The notes under the pieces are model-generated. The model saw only the letters and a list, made by a program, of their open reading frames with translations, was not told the origin of the DNA and did not search any database. Of a stretch of DNA of 64,000 nt, positions 31,402 through 42,200 are shown one piece after another. The position numbers and the translations under genes are program-made. This DNA is from a virus: IMG/VR virus record IMGVR_UViG_3300030202_000274, positions 1 through 64,000 of that record. One strand, written 5' to 3'. Position 1 is the first letter of the stretch. Each line of letters starts with the position of its first letter.

Positions 31402-32156
31402 TATCCTTGTATCTCCATTAAAATTAAACTGTAAAATCTACCATCTGTTGATGTTGAAGTTGTAGAACCAGACGCTTTTCTAAAACCTAAAGTGTACTGT
31501 TGTGCAGATGTTGTGTTTGGACTATCTAAATGTATAGCGTTCAAATTTGCTAAATATGCACCAGAGCCACTTCTACCAGTTGCAACACCACCTAAACCAG
31601 TTCCACTTAAAGTACCTCTAAAAACTTGTATTTCTGAATAAGTATTACCATTAGATTGAGCATCTAAATTTGCTGTTCCTATTATAAATATTTTATTACT
31701 TGTGCTTGATGGCGTAATACTTGCGTTTAACATTTCAGATACAGTTGTTGTTGAATTTGTTAAAGTTGTAGTGCTTGAATTTTCAACAACTTGCAAAACT
31801 TTACCTAAAGCAACTCCACTATCTAATTTAGCACTTGTAACAGCACCATCTCCAAGTTTAGCAGTAGTTACAGAGCCATCACTAGGTACTGTCATAACTC
31901 CTGTTCCATAATGTAAAAAGAAATTACAAGTAGATGTGCTTGGTACTGCAACGCCAAAGTCTATTGTAGAACTTGAAACTGTAAAGTTAGTAGCTTGAAC
32001 CACACCATCAATACTAATTAAGCATGATTGAGCAGAGTTTGGTGTAAATGCTACTGAACCTTTTGTAATAGAATAAGAACTAGAACCATCAAAGGTAATA
32101 TTATCTAGTACCTCTATGTTTGATATTTTATCTAATCCTCTGCCAAGATAAGCCAT
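31401..32156 (-). CDS. Tail-fibre-like protein (251 aa), copy 2
   Basis: LDNITFDGSSSYSITKGSVA start, a GSVTTAKLGDGAVTSAKLDS repeat near residue 100, KVLQVVENSSTTT, then a beta-rich C-terminal head. The shared KVLQVV-x-NSIT-SS-SNKI design shows it is a diverged paralogue of 33675-34442. One-base overlap with both neighbours. Likely an adhesin tip. Confidence 0.7.
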   Translation of the reverse strand: MAYLGRGLDKISNIEVLDNITFDGSSSYSITKGSVAFTPNSAQSCLISIDGVVQATNFTVSSSTIDFGVAVPSTSTCNFFLHYGTGVMTVPSDGSVTTAKLGDGAVTSAKLDSGVALGKVLQVVENSSTTTLTNSTTTVSEMLNASITPSSTSNKIFIIGTANLDAQSNGNTYSEIQVFRGTLSGTGLGGVATGRSGSGAYLANLNAIHLDSPNTTSAQQYTLGFRKASGSTTSTSTDGRFYSLILMEIQG

Positions 32157-32332
32157 TACTCTGAACCTCCATTATCTATTACTGTTCCACCATCTGCTAT
32201 CCATTCTTGTATTGCTTGGTAATCTTTGTTTGCTTCGTCTAGTGGTACTGACCAAACTTCACCATTAGTTAAAGTTATTTTGTAACTTGCAAATTCATTA
32301 TTTGAATATAATTTTTCTACACTATCAATCAT
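32156..32332 (-). CDS. Small tail accessory protein (58 aa)
   Basis: Hand-translated from the ATG at 32332: MIDSVEKLYSNNEFASYKIT, then TNGEVWSVPLDEANKDYQAI and QEWIADGGTVIDNG. The 'SVPLDEANKDYQAIQEWIA' segment is a common pattern of short proteins adjacent to fibre genes (tail-fibre assembly). TAATG coupling with the following gene. Confidence 0.65.
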   Translation of the reverse strand: MIDSVEKLYSNNEFASYKITLTNGEVWSVPLDEANKDYQAIQEWIADGGTVIDNGGSE

Positions 32333-32334
32333 AA

Positions 32335-33417
32335 TTATAACTCCGCACTTAATTGAATGTTAGCACCACTAGAAGCATTAGATAATAATAAAACACCATC
32401 TCCTGTGCTTCCAACAGATGAACTATTTGTTTGTACTAAACCAGATGAAGTACCGAAATATATAGCACCAATACTACTTATGTTTACATAAGAACCTGCC
32501 GCAGATACACCTATACTTCCACTATATGAAATACTTGGAGATGACCTCATTGTTTGAGGAAACGTTAATGAAATATTTTGATTTGTGCTAGAATTATTGG
32601 AACCAGAGCCATACGCTTGATAACTAGAAGAACCTTGTGCATCAGCACCTAATTTAGCAAAATATCTTAAACATCTATTTTTATTCACATCATAAGGCAA
32701 GAACTCAAAATCAGATGCAGTTGTTCCAGCTTCTAATTGTACGCCTGTGATTTGCCAAGTAGCACCATTAGTTGCTATTAAATTTGTTTGTCCAGTTACA
32801 CCTTCATAAGTTGCTGTACCCCAACTTCCAGCACTACCAACTTCACCAGAACCAGCACCTAAACTTAAACTTAATCTTATTCCTAAAGTATTATTAGTAA
32901 CCCAAGTTCCAGAAGTATCTCCATCTATTGTTACCGAAACATCTGTCCAAGTATTTGCTGAACTTATAGTGTAAGAAAAATTATAAAATCTATTATAATC
33001 TCCATTTATAATAGCACCACCAAATGTTCCTGTAAGACTTGATTTAACTTTAAATGAAAGAGTAACATCTTGTGCTTGTGCTGTACCCCAGTTTAAATTT
33101 CTAATCATATTACCTTCTATATGCTGAACAACTCTATAAGTTGCATTACTTGCTATAGAACTATCTGCTGTTGTTACAGTAGCTTTAAAAGAATTAACAA
33201 AATTAGTAGGTGCGTCAGTAGATTGTTCAATAGTAAAAACTCCAGCAGATGACATTCCTCTAGCACCAAATCTATCAATTCCATATTGAACTGTTCCACT
33301 ATTTATTGTAACTGCTGAGGCAGTTCTTTGTGCTATGCTCATATCACCATTGATGACGATGTTTCTGAACTTAACATTGTCTTGAAATCCAGCACTTGGT
33401 ATTTTTGTTATTGCCAT
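32335..33417 (-). CDS. Tail-fibre/host-specificity protein (360 aa)
   Basis: Starts FRNIVINGDMSIAQRTASA, which is a recurring motif of marine phage fibre tips, then two beta-rich domains, and a C-terminal ITGVQLEAGTTASDFEFLPYD (a carbohydrate-binding-like module end) followed by a short Ser/Asn-rich region. Probably binds the host surface. Not homologous in sequence to its neighbours. Confidence 0.75.
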   Translation of the reverse strand: MAITKIPSAGFQDNVKFRNIVINGDMSIAQRTASAVTINSGTVQYGIDRFGARGMSSAGVFTIEQSTDAPTNFVNSFKATVTTADSSIASNATYRVVQHIEGNMIRNLNWGTAQAQDVTLSFKVKSSLTGTFGGAIINGDYNRFYNFSYTISSANTWTDVSVTIDGDTSGTWVTNNTLGIRLSLSLGAGSGEVGSAGSWGTATYEGVTGQTNLIATNGATWQITGVQLEAGTTASDFEFLPYDVNKNRCLRYFAKLGADAQGSSSYQAYGSGSNNSSTNQNISLTFPQTMRSSPSISYSGSIGVSAAGSYVNISSIGAIYFGTSSGLVQTNSSSVGSTGDGVLLLSNASSGANIQLSAEL

Positions 33418-33420
33418 AAT

Positions 33421-33675
33421 TTATCCTATCAACGCTTTTATTTCAGCGTCAGTTAATCCTAAATCTTTTAATTTTTGTTTTCCATTAGATGCGTCTGTTT
33501 CTTTTTGTGTTTCTGCATCTTTTAATTCTTGTTCTATTGTTGGTATCATAGCTTCAATATCTTCTTTAGTAATATTGTTTGGATTTCCATCATGCCAAAT
33601 TATTTTATTCATATCTTCTGCATCTACAGAAACTTTTGCATTAGCATCAATTTTTAATATTGCATCTATAATCAT
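33421..33675 (-). CDS. XkdW-like tail assembly protein (84 aa), copy 1
   Basis: MIIDAILKIDANAKVSVDAE, IIWHDGNPNNITKEDIEAMI, PTIEQELKDAETQKE and KLKDLGLTDAEIKALIG. About two-thirds similar by eye to 31141-31401. The two fibre/XkdW pairs are thus a local duplication separated by 32156-33417. Confidence 0.7.
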   Translation of the reverse strand: MIIDAILKIDANAKVSVDAEDMNKIIWHDGNPNNITKEDIEAMIPTIEQELKDAETQKETDASNGKQKLKDLGLTDAEIKALIG

Positions 33676-34442
33676 TATGCTGATACCTCCATAAGTGTTA
33701 TTATAGAAATTTGTTCAGAATCATTATCGTTTCTATTACCTACAACAAGAGTTCCACCATTACATTTACCTTGAATTTTATAAGTAGTAGCTGATGTGGT
33801 ACTTGGTGAATCTAAAAGTTGTAAATGTACTGTGTCCATATTTCCACTCTCATAAGTGTATTGTGTTCTTGTTGAAGTATATGTTTGACTACTAGCTGGT
33901 TGACCAATAGCTGTAGAACCTCTTAAAAGATTAAACATATTAATTTGTGAATTACTGCCATTTGATGTGCAAAAACTTGCTGTTATAAGAATTTTGTTAG
34001 AAGAACTTGACGGTGTAATTGATGCAGATAATCCTGTTACATCTGTAAATGATGTTGATGTTGTTGAAAATTTTGTATCTTTTACAGTTTGAACAACTTG
34101 TAAAACTTTTCCAGCACTTAATTTAGCAGAAGTTACAGAACCATCAACTAACTGGCTTGTTCCAACACTAGCGTTTGGTGGATTTACAGTTTGAACAGCT
34201 TTACCTAAATATACACAGTACATATCATCAGAAGATGATGTAGCACTTGTTAGTGTTAATGTAGTACCACTAGCAGAATATGCAGTTGTAGGCTCTTGTC
34301 TTACAAAGTTAATAAATAATGCTAACTCATTTGCATTAGCAACTGGATTATCCAATGTGTAAGATGTAGTCGCACTTGTACTAAAGTCTTGTTTAGCAAA
34401 ACTTGTGTAACTTAATGCTGGTTGATTTCCAATAAACGGCAT
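33675..34442 (-). CDS. Tail-fibre-like protein (255 aa), copy 1
   Basis: MPFIGNQPALSYTSFAKQDF start, LDNPVANANELALFINFVRQEP domain, then NASVGTSQLVDGSVTSAKLS (a T7-fibre-associated repeat), a KVLQVVQTVKDTKF linker and a beta-rich C terminus. The 5' end falls in the 230-bp repeat. Its first 20 codons are also found at the left window edge. Confidence 0.75.
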   Translation of the reverse strand: MPFIGNQPALSYTSFAKQDFSTSATTSYTLDNPVANANELALFINFVRQEPTTAYSASGTTLTLTSATSSSDDMYCVYLGKAVQTVNPPNASVGTSQLVDGSVTSAKLSAGKVLQVVQTVKDTKFSTTSTSFTDVTGLSASITPSSSSNKILITASFCTSNGSNSQINMFNLLRGSTAIGQPASSQTYTSTRTQYTYESGNMDTVHLQLLDSPSTTSATTYKIQGKCNGGTLVVGNRNDNDSEQISIITLMEVSA

Positions 34443-34611
34443 TAATCTCCTATGTACTTATTGCATCTACTGTTGATACCCAAACATCTAAAGATGAAGC
34501 TGTGTCTGATACTACTTTTAAAGCATCACCAGATTGAACTACAAATTTTGCTCCACCATCTAAAACTTGTAATGATGAACCTGCAGGAATAGGTGCATCT
34601 TTAATTAAATA
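34382..34611. repeat. Near-identical 230-bp repeat, copy 2 (unit junction)
   Basis: Second copy of 7-236. Left of it is unit 1 tail DNA, right of it unit 2. The change of genome occurs within or beside this segment, since the 108-residue gene and fibre to its right belong with the unit 2 late genes. Confidence 0.97.
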
Positions 34612-34776
34612 GATGTCATTAGAACTATCATTAATATATACAGATGCTATAACACTAGATGTTGTAACATTTGAAACTGATATACCAACAACAGTATCAT
34701 AACTATCTGAAGTAAATAAAGTTGCTGCTCCTGTACCTACGTTGTTGCTTGTGTATCTTCTAAAGTTTTGTGCCAT
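34450..34776 (-). CDS. Conserved small tail protein (108 aa), unit 2 copy
   Basis: Differs from 75-401 in five of 108 residues. The DNA identity is almost complete in its 3' half and falls in its 5' half, so the sharp boundary of the repeat lies inside the gene near 34612. Same place after the unit 2 fibre. Confidence 0.85.
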   Translation of the reverse strand: MAQNFRRYTSNNVGTGAATLFTSDSYDTVVGISVSNVTTSSVIASVYINDSSNDIYLIKDAPIPAGSSLQVLDGGAKFVVQSGDALKVVSDTASSLDVWVSTVDAIST

Positions 34777-34788
34777 ATTACTCCTTTA

Positions 34789-36087
34789 TTATAATGCAAT
34801 CGCCATGGCTATAGCGAATCCATTTGTTGCTAAATTTGAAGTATCAGTAGATTCAATATTTGTCCACGCACTTCCATTATAGTATTTTAATACATTACTT
34901 GTAGAATTATAGAATAAATCACCTTCATCTAATGATGAACTTGGATCACTAGATCCTATTCTGTATTTATCTGCAAAGTTATTAACATCAGATATATTGT
35001 TGGCTACTGTTGTTACATTAGAACTAATACCAGCAACAGATGTTACATTACTAGATATTCCAGCTACTGTTGTTACATTTGCCGATATACCTGCTACCGA
35101 AGTTACATTAGAAGCAATTCCTGCAACTGTTGTAACATTAGCAGCTATTGGACCAACTTGTCCTACTTCTGTAGATATACCTGCAACAGTTTGAATATCA
35201 GATGAATCTCCTGCCACAGTAGTAACATTACTTGAAATACCTGCAACTGTAGTAACATTTGCTGATATTCCACCTACTGTGTTAACATTACCTATATTAT
35301 TTCCTACAGTATTAACATTAGTTATTGAACCTGCAACTGTATCTATTTCTGGACTTGCTTCTTGTAAGTCAGATGCAACAGTTTCTATTTCAGAAACAGC
35401 TTCGTTAAGATCGTTTGCAACTGTAATAATATCTGCAATATTAGATGCAACTGTATTAACATTTGCAATATTAGATGCTACCGTATTTATATTAGTTACA
35501 GCTCCAGCAACTGCTGTAACATTAGATGCAATACCACTAACTGTAGTTACATCACTAGCTATTGCTGCTATTGTATTTATATTTGTAATATCTTGAGAAA
35601 ACTCTAATCCATTACCAGAACTATTTACTGATAAAACTTTATTAGCAACAAGATTTGGAAATGTAATATTAAATGTATTTGCTGTTGTTGCTGCAGCTTT
35701 TGGAGAAAACTTAAGATCTCTCTCAAGCTGTTGACACATAGCAATAATTTTATCTAATTCAGTATTAAGTGATCCTATTTGAAAAGCACCAGATGTTGGG
35801 AAATCTGTAGATCTTGCTATTGCTAAATCTCTAGATATTGTAATTACATCATTTACTGTTGCACCAGGCGAACCTAATGTAATAGAACCACCACCAGTTT
35901 GTCCTGCACCAGATACTGAATATTCTGTTGCATCTGCTGGTGATGCAGAAAAAGTTAATAGTGATGTACCATTAAATACTTTTAAATCTGCATTATCAAA
36001 AAATTCAAATCCTACAGTAAAACTAGTTTGTCCACTCGTTGCTGTATATTGAACTCGTGGTTCTGTATCTGAAATTGTTATACTCAT
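34789..36087 (-). CDS. T7-like tail fibre protein, unit 2
   Basis: A 432-residue fibre. The N-terminal ~140 residues match the gp17-like attachment domain (EPRVQYTATSGQTSFTVGFEF, LDKIIAMCQQLERDLKFSP). The central shaft consists of about 20 near-decapeptide repeats of the type GISSNVTTVA/NINTVASNIA (about residues 165-380). The last residues (TSNLATNGFAIAMAIAL) are shared with the unit 1 fibre. The shaft repeats are coding, not CRISPR. Confidence 0.87.
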   Translation of the reverse strand: MSITISDTEPRVQYTATSGQTSFTVGFEFFDNADLKVFNGTSLLTFSASPADATEYSVSGAGQTGGGSITLGSPGATVNDVITISRDLAIARSTDFPTSGAFQIGSLNTELDKIIAMCQQLERDLKFSPKAAATTANTFNITFPNLVANKVLSVNSSGNGLEFSQDITNINTIAAIASDVTTVSGIASNVTAVAGAVTNINTVASNIANVNTVASNIADIITVANDLNEAVSEIETVASDLQEASPEIDTVAGSITNVNTVGNNIGNVNTVGGISANVTTVAGISSNVTTVAGDSSDIQTVAGISTEVGQVGPIAANVTTVAGIASNVTSVAGISANVTTVAGISSNVTSVAGISSNVTTVANNISDVNNFADKYRIGSSDPSSSLDEGDLFYNSTSNVLKYYNGSAWTNIESTDTSNLATNGFAIAMAIAL

Positions 36088-39000
36088 TATCGAAGTCCTT
36101 TTTCTATATCGTCAAATAACCAATCCAAGTACCATACGTTCTGAAATGGAATTAATCTACGCACATTACGTGCTGTATAGTGATTATATGAATTGCCACC
36201 TACGTCATACATAATATCAAACACATTATAAATTTGAGATGCACTTGGACCTAATAATCCTACTTTAGATTTCATAGAAGAACCATAAGGTTTGCCTTCA
36301 CCCATTAATGGAGCTATACCAATTCTATTATCTGTAAGAGCTTCTATAGATCTATTAACATCTACAAATATACCACCTAATCCAGATCTATCAAATGCTG
36401 CCAATAATTTTGCAGTTAAAGATTTTTTAGAATAATCTTTGTTAAATCTAAACTCACTGTAAACTGCATCTACTAACATACCAGATCCCATTAATAACAT
36501 AGAACCAAATAAAAAATCTAAATCTCTTTCTTGCATACCTCTCATTAACATTCTTTGTGTAGAAGCCATTGCAAATTTTTTAAACTGTACAATAGTACTA
36601 GCAAGTTCATAGTTCATAAACAAAGGTGTATCTCCTTTGCCTGGCGTTACAATTGTAACATTAATATCTTTATTTAATGCTGCACCAAATCTTTGTTTAG
36701 CTAAATCATCAGTCCATTCTGCTGAATTAGCCATTCTGTTATATAATGTTTTAGTACCATGTTCTTCATACATTTTAGCAATTCTTTTTGCTATTTCTTC
36801 ATCAATACCAGAAGCTGCTAATTTAGTTTTAAATTTATCTGATAAAGTACCTTTACTCCATTTAACAGAGTCTTCTAATATTCTAGAACCAATAGTAACA
36901 GACGCTGCACTTTTCATAAATTCTGTCCATCTAGACATCATGTTAATATACATAAAGTTAAAGTTAGCTGCTTTACCCATCATACCTTCTACTTTAGAAG
37001 ACATACCAAACATATCTCCTATATCAGAAAATAACATAGCTCTTTGTCCAGTAACCATATCTACTGCTTCTGCAAAAGATTGTGCTTCTTTTTTACCTGC
37101 TTTGAAGATACCGAATTTTTTATTTGATAGCATATCTGCCCACATTTCAAATTGTGTTTTAAAACCTCTTTGAATACCAGATGTCATAATAGTTCTTGGT
37201 ACATCAGCTACAGCTGCAAAGAAACCTGTAAGCATTGTTAAAGCATTATAATGTTTCATTGTTCTCATTGCTCTAGATGTCCAAGCATGAGGATCAGCAG
37301 GTAATCCATATGTACCTCTAACCAGCTCAATACCAGCTTCTAAATCTTCCAGAACTTTGTTTCTTTCTGCCATAATCTTGGCTTTTTGTGCCTTAGTTTT
37401 TGCCTTAAATGCCTTAATGTTATATTCTTCAGCTACTTGATATAATCCAGGAAACGTCATTGATTCAGCTTCATCTATGTATTTATATCCTAAACCATTT
37501 GGATCTCCGTATTTTTTAGTAAATAAAATATCTGGAGTTACTTGTCTGTAGTATGTTTTCATTAATGAAAAAATATCACTAACTATAAAATCATTATCTA
37601 CTAACTTCATTTGTGTTTCTGGTAAAAGATTTAATTCTCTAGCTCTTGTAGCTCTAGCATATCTAGGTCTATTAAAAGCATATCTTTCAAATATAAGATC
37701 TTTAATATCATCAGTATATTTTGTTTTTTCAAATCTTTGAAATGGAAAATGTCCTGCTAGATCATCTACTAAAGTATTTAACTTTTTTTCATTAATATAC
37801 TTTTTTCTTTTAATTAGATCTTCTCTAATGATATTTTTAAATAATTCTTTGTTTTTATCTATATTACTTTTATTATAAATAATATTAACATAATCTTTTA
37901 TTAAACTATCTGACGCTTTTAATCGTTCTTCTAACTTAGCAATTTTATTTTTAATTTCTGTTGCAGAATATTGTGATGTAGTACCATCTACTTTAGACTT
38001 AAATGATTTAGTAGTTTCACCTTTCTTTTTCATTGTGTCCATAGTACCTTTCCAAAAATTTAATTCTCTTTCAATTGGTAATTTACGAATACCAAGTTCT
38101 TGCATTTCTTTACCTATTGGGCCATAGACTTTATCTTGTGTAATTCTTGCAGCTTGTGCTATTTCTGGAATATCATTTTGCATACCTTTTAATCTTGTTT
38201 TGGTTACTTCTCTACTAAACTCAGCTAAAGACATTTGACTATTCATAATGTTGTGCATATTAATTCCTAGTTCAGTTTTAGGATGCGCACCTTGTACTCT
38301 AGCAATATACTTCATGTATTGCTCTTTAATATCTTTCATAGCCTCTATAGATCCTACTTCTCTCATTCTTAATTGTAGCTCAATAGATGGATCTGTTGCT
38401 TTAAAACCATAGTCTTTAGTATTTTTTAATTTAAGTAATGGTGTATCTAATATATCTGCAATCATAGTTCTTGCATTTTTAGAAGCAGATTTAGTAACTC
38501 TAAATACATTAGTCCAAGGACCATCTTCTCCAAATATACCTAAATAACTTTTTACAAATCTTTCACCTTGAAATTCTTCAGAAGGTGTAGGTTTTACTTT
38601 TTGCTCATTAGCTGCTGCACCTACATTACCAGGTGTTGGAGGTCTTTCATTAGGATTAATAAATTTACCATCTTCATATATTTCTTGTGTCATTGTTTTA
38701 GGTGGTGCATGAAATGATTTATCTGCATCTATAATTTTTTGTTGTGTAGCTCCACCTATAGTGCCTTTGCCCATTTTATTTATAATATATGGTAATCCAT
38801 AACCACCAGCAACAATCCAAGGAACATAATCATCTGGTCTTGTTGGATCTATATTTTGTTTTGCTATTTCTTCAGCAGTAAAAGCTGTACCAAATACTTT
38901 TGCACTTTGCCCTGCTTTAGTTGCTAATAATAAACTTGAAGGATCTAAAAATGCTCCAGTAATTTTACCTATATGATACCAAGGACTTGCATAGTTTTGT

Positions 39001-39293
39001 TCAGCTTGTTTATTTAACTTTTGTATAATAGCTGTAGATTCTGCAGCACTTTTACTAAACATAAACTGATCATAAAAATCTTGATAGTTTTTTAATTGTG
39101 GATCATTTTTAGGATTATAATTTTCATCTGGTACAAAATCTTGATGATTAACAAGATAATCAACAGCCATTGATGTTAAATTTTCAGAAGCAAATCCTTG
39201 TTGAAAATCAACATAAGGACTATACTCTATAGGAGTATTTCTTTCTTGCTTTAAACTTTCTGCATCAGAAGGCTTAAATGGAAAAGCCGTCAT
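36087..39293 (-). CDS. Internal virion / DNA ejection protein, gp16-like, unit 2
   Basis: A 1068-residue protein in the last core-protein slot, coupled to the fibre by one base. Helical, with hydrophobic amphipathic stretches (HYNALTMLTGFFAAVADVPR near residue 680, MLMRGMQERDLDFLFGSMLL near 915). Synteny and size match 1953-5603, but the N-terminal half differs. No transglycosylase motif seen. Confidence 0.7.
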   Translation of the reverse strand: MTAFPFKPSDAESLKQERNTPIEYSPYVDFQQGFASENLTSMAVDYLVNHQDFVPDENYNPKNDPQLKNYQDFYDQFMFSKSAAESTAIIQKLNKQAEQNYASPWYHIGKITGAFLDPSSLLLATKAGQSAKVFGTAFTAEEIAKQNIDPTRPDDYVPWIVAGGYGLPYIINKMGKGTIGGATQQKIIDADKSFHAPPKTMTQEIYEDGKFINPNERPPTPGNVGAAANEQKVKPTPSEEFQGERFVKSYLGIFGEDGPWTNVFRVTKSASKNARTMIADILDTPLLKLKNTKDYGFKATDPSIELQLRMREVGSIEAMKDIKEQYMKYIARVQGAHPKTELGINMHNIMNSQMSLAEFSREVTKTRLKGMQNDIPEIAQAARITQDKVYGPIGKEMQELGIRKLPIERELNFWKGTMDTMKKKGETTKSFKSKVDGTTSQYSATEIKNKIAKLEERLKASDSLIKDYVNIIYNKSNIDKNKELFKNIIREDLIKRKKYINEKKLNTLVDDLAGHFPFQRFEKTKYTDDIKDLIFERYAFNRPRYARATRARELNLLPETQMKLVDNDFIVSDIFSLMKTYYRQVTPDILFTKKYGDPNGLGYKYIDEAESMTFPGLYQVAEEYNIKAFKAKTKAQKAKIMAERNKVLEDLEAGIELVRGTYGLPADPHAWTSRAMRTMKHYNALTMLTGFFAAVADVPRTIMTSGIQRGFKTQFEMWADMLSNKKFGIFKAGKKEAQSFAEAVDMVTGQRAMLFSDIGDMFGMSSKVEGMMGKAANFNFMYINMMSRWTEFMKSAASVTIGSRILEDSVKWSKGTLSDKFKTKLAASGIDEEIAKRIAKMYEEHGTKTLYNRMANSAEWTDDLAKQRFGAALNKDINVTIVTPGKGDTPLFMNYELASTIVQFKKFAMASTQRMLMRGMQERDLDFLFGSMLLMGSGMLVDAVYSEFRFNKDYSKKSLTAKLLAAFDRSGLGGIFVDVNRSIEALTDNRIGIAPLMGEGKPYGSSMKSKVGLLGPSASQIYNVFDIMYDVGGNSYNHYTARNVRRLIPFQNVWYLDWLFDDIEKGLR

Positions 39294-42200
39294 TAATTTA
39301 ATTTACCTAATTTACCACCATAAGAATTTATACCTCTTGTATAACCTTCAAAAATCATTTTATCTAAAAGTGTTTGATTTTGTGGTGGATAATATTCATT
39401 AAATGCTTCTGAACCCATTTCGTGTTCAATCATAAATTTAATTAATTGATACATTTGATTTCCATCATAAAAATTAATTGCAGTATCTCTAGTAAAATTA
39501 GTTTTATCTTCTAACGCATTTAAATATGGCTCACTATCAACTGCATAAACTTTTAATATTTGTTCTGCTGTAGGATTATTACCATATCTTTTAGTAGTTT
39601 CATTTTTAATTAAAGTAGAGTTATTAATCATTACTCTCATAGCAGCTCTTATAGAATCTACAGGACTAGCAAATATTGCTGCTTGATTACCTGTAGTAAT
39701 ATCAGTCATTTCACCATCCCAAGTTTGATCTGTTTTCATAACTGCCATATAATTATTAGTTCTAAATGTTAATGGTAAAGATTTATCTTGATAGCTATTA
39801 TATACATGTTGCATATAAGTTTTTTGTAAAGCTGCTTCTGTAGCAGAAGTTTTATGTGGAGGAAATCTAGATTCTAATAATTTTTGTTTATCAGTAAAAT
39901 TTCTATTTTTATTTATTTGTGCATCCATTGATATAATTTCATTAACTTCATTATTAATTTCTGCAGCTTCATTGTAATAAGATTCAACATCTATATCTTT
40001 TCCTAATGCTTTAAATATAAAACCAAATGGTTTTACTTCTTTAGGCACATCATTTATTAAAGGAAAGTCTGGATAAAATCTATAATCAGAAGCTTCTATC
40101 ATTGTTTTAGTAGTTCCATAAAAAAACTTTTGTAACCATTTTTCTGTTCCAGAATCTCCATCAATAAATCTACCTAAACCTTTTTTCATAAATAAATCAA
40201 ATTTTTTAGTAGCAATTTCTTGCATAATTTCATTTCTAGTTTCTGGAGCTGATACAGGTTCTATTAAATCTTTTTCTATTAACATATTACTTCTTAGACC
40301 AGTAGGATCAAAAAAGTTATCTCCTTGTGTTAAAGATATTAATTTATCATCATATAAAATTTTAGCATGATAATTAGGCTTACGATCTTTTCCTTCTCCA
40401 GTAAAAGTTCCAGTAGGTTCTATAATAAGATTTTTATAATTTTCATCTATAACTCTTTTCATAACATCAGTAATATTAACTGGTGTTTGTTCTTTACCAC
40501 TTGGGCCAACAGGATCAAAACCAAATCTTTCTATTTGTTCTTCTTTAGATAAATTTTCTTTTAAATAATTTGCTTGTGCCATTAATGCAGAATCAAAACC
40601 TTGACCAGTAAATCCAATTTCTTTTTCAAAACCATGTTTAATCATACTTACTTTACCTGTACCATTTAATCTTGTAGCAGAATAACCTTGTTTATTCATT
40701 GAATGTAAAGCTTGTATAGAAGCTTTGTAAAATTGTTGTTTACCTTCATCTGTTGTAATATCTATATCACTATTACCATTTATGTAAGCTAACTGTGTTT
40801 TAATATTATTTAACCAAACTTGTTGTACTTGTGGTGTCATATCAAGTCCTTTATACCAAGCACTTGTACTTTCTGGTATAAACATATGACTAAATTTATT
40901 TACTTTTTTATTAAATATTTTTTTAAGCCACCAAGTATCTGTATTTATATCTTGCATTTCAATAGTCCATTTCATATTATTAATTGCAACATCTAAATTA
41001 TTATCAATATTATCAGATACTTTTTTATAATTTTCTTCTAAATTACCTTTATTACCTACTATTTGATTTAATTTTTCAGCAACTATTTCATTAGATTCCA
41101 TAGCACTTAAACCCATTTTATTTGCTGCATTATAAATATGTTCGTTTTCAACTGTTACATAAGGAAACATATCTTGTGATTTAATATAATTAAATAAAGA
41201 TAGATTTTCTTTAAAATCTTCTATCATTCCTGGTGTTTTAAAATTAACATTATAATCTTTATTTATTTTTTTTAATACAGCAGTTGGTTCTATATTTTGA
41301 TTTTTATATAATTCCATAACTGTTGCTAAATCTGGATTATCAATATCAGTTATATTTTTATCATCTATTCCATATCTTCTAAGTAAAGCAGTTTTAAATA
41401 ATTCCATTTGCTCATTATCTTCAAACTTATCAATAACTTCATAATTTGCAGCTTTACTTACTAATTCTTGTACATTAATATTTTTATTAACTATTTCTAC
41501 AGCTCTATCAAAATCTTTATCAATACCTGGCATACTATTTGTTACATAATTAGTAGCATTGCCATTTGCACCATTAGCAAATTTATGAACATCTAATATT
41601 CCACCACTAGCTTGTTGTCCATCAAGATTATATTTTATTTTAGCATTTTTTAATTGATTAATATTTTTACTATTATAATCATCATATAATGATTTAACTT
41701 TAGTTATTATTTTAGATCTTTTAAATGGATCTGTAATATCTTTAGCATATTTTTGAAATATAGGATTATCAACATTATCTGGTGTTATAGGTAAATTATC
41801 TTTACCTGCTGCATAATTTAAAAAATATTTATTACCATCTACATCTCCTAATTTTTTTATAATACTAAATACTCTTAATGTTTCTAAATCTATAATATCA
41901 TTATCTAAATCTTTTTTTAATTGACTACCACTATATCTATTAGTTTCTACTATTGTAGATTCTGCACCACCATAATTATGATTTAAAGTTTTTAATAAAT
42001 CATTTCCAATAAAACTATTTATATCTAATCCTGTTAAATTTGGATTCATATTGATAGTTTCTAAATGTGATCCTGCATCTACCATTGTTTGATCTTTAGT
42101 TAAATTCCAACCATCTAATGCTTTTTGATCTTCTCTATTATTATAATTAGTTGTAGCATAAGACATATTAGCTAGATTTTTTTGAGCTAATATATTTTGA

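Noticed and set aside
34997-35600. CRISPR-like periodic repeats
   Set aside because: The ~30-base period is in frame with the fibre gene and encodes decapeptide repeats; the repeats are degenerate with no distinct spacers.
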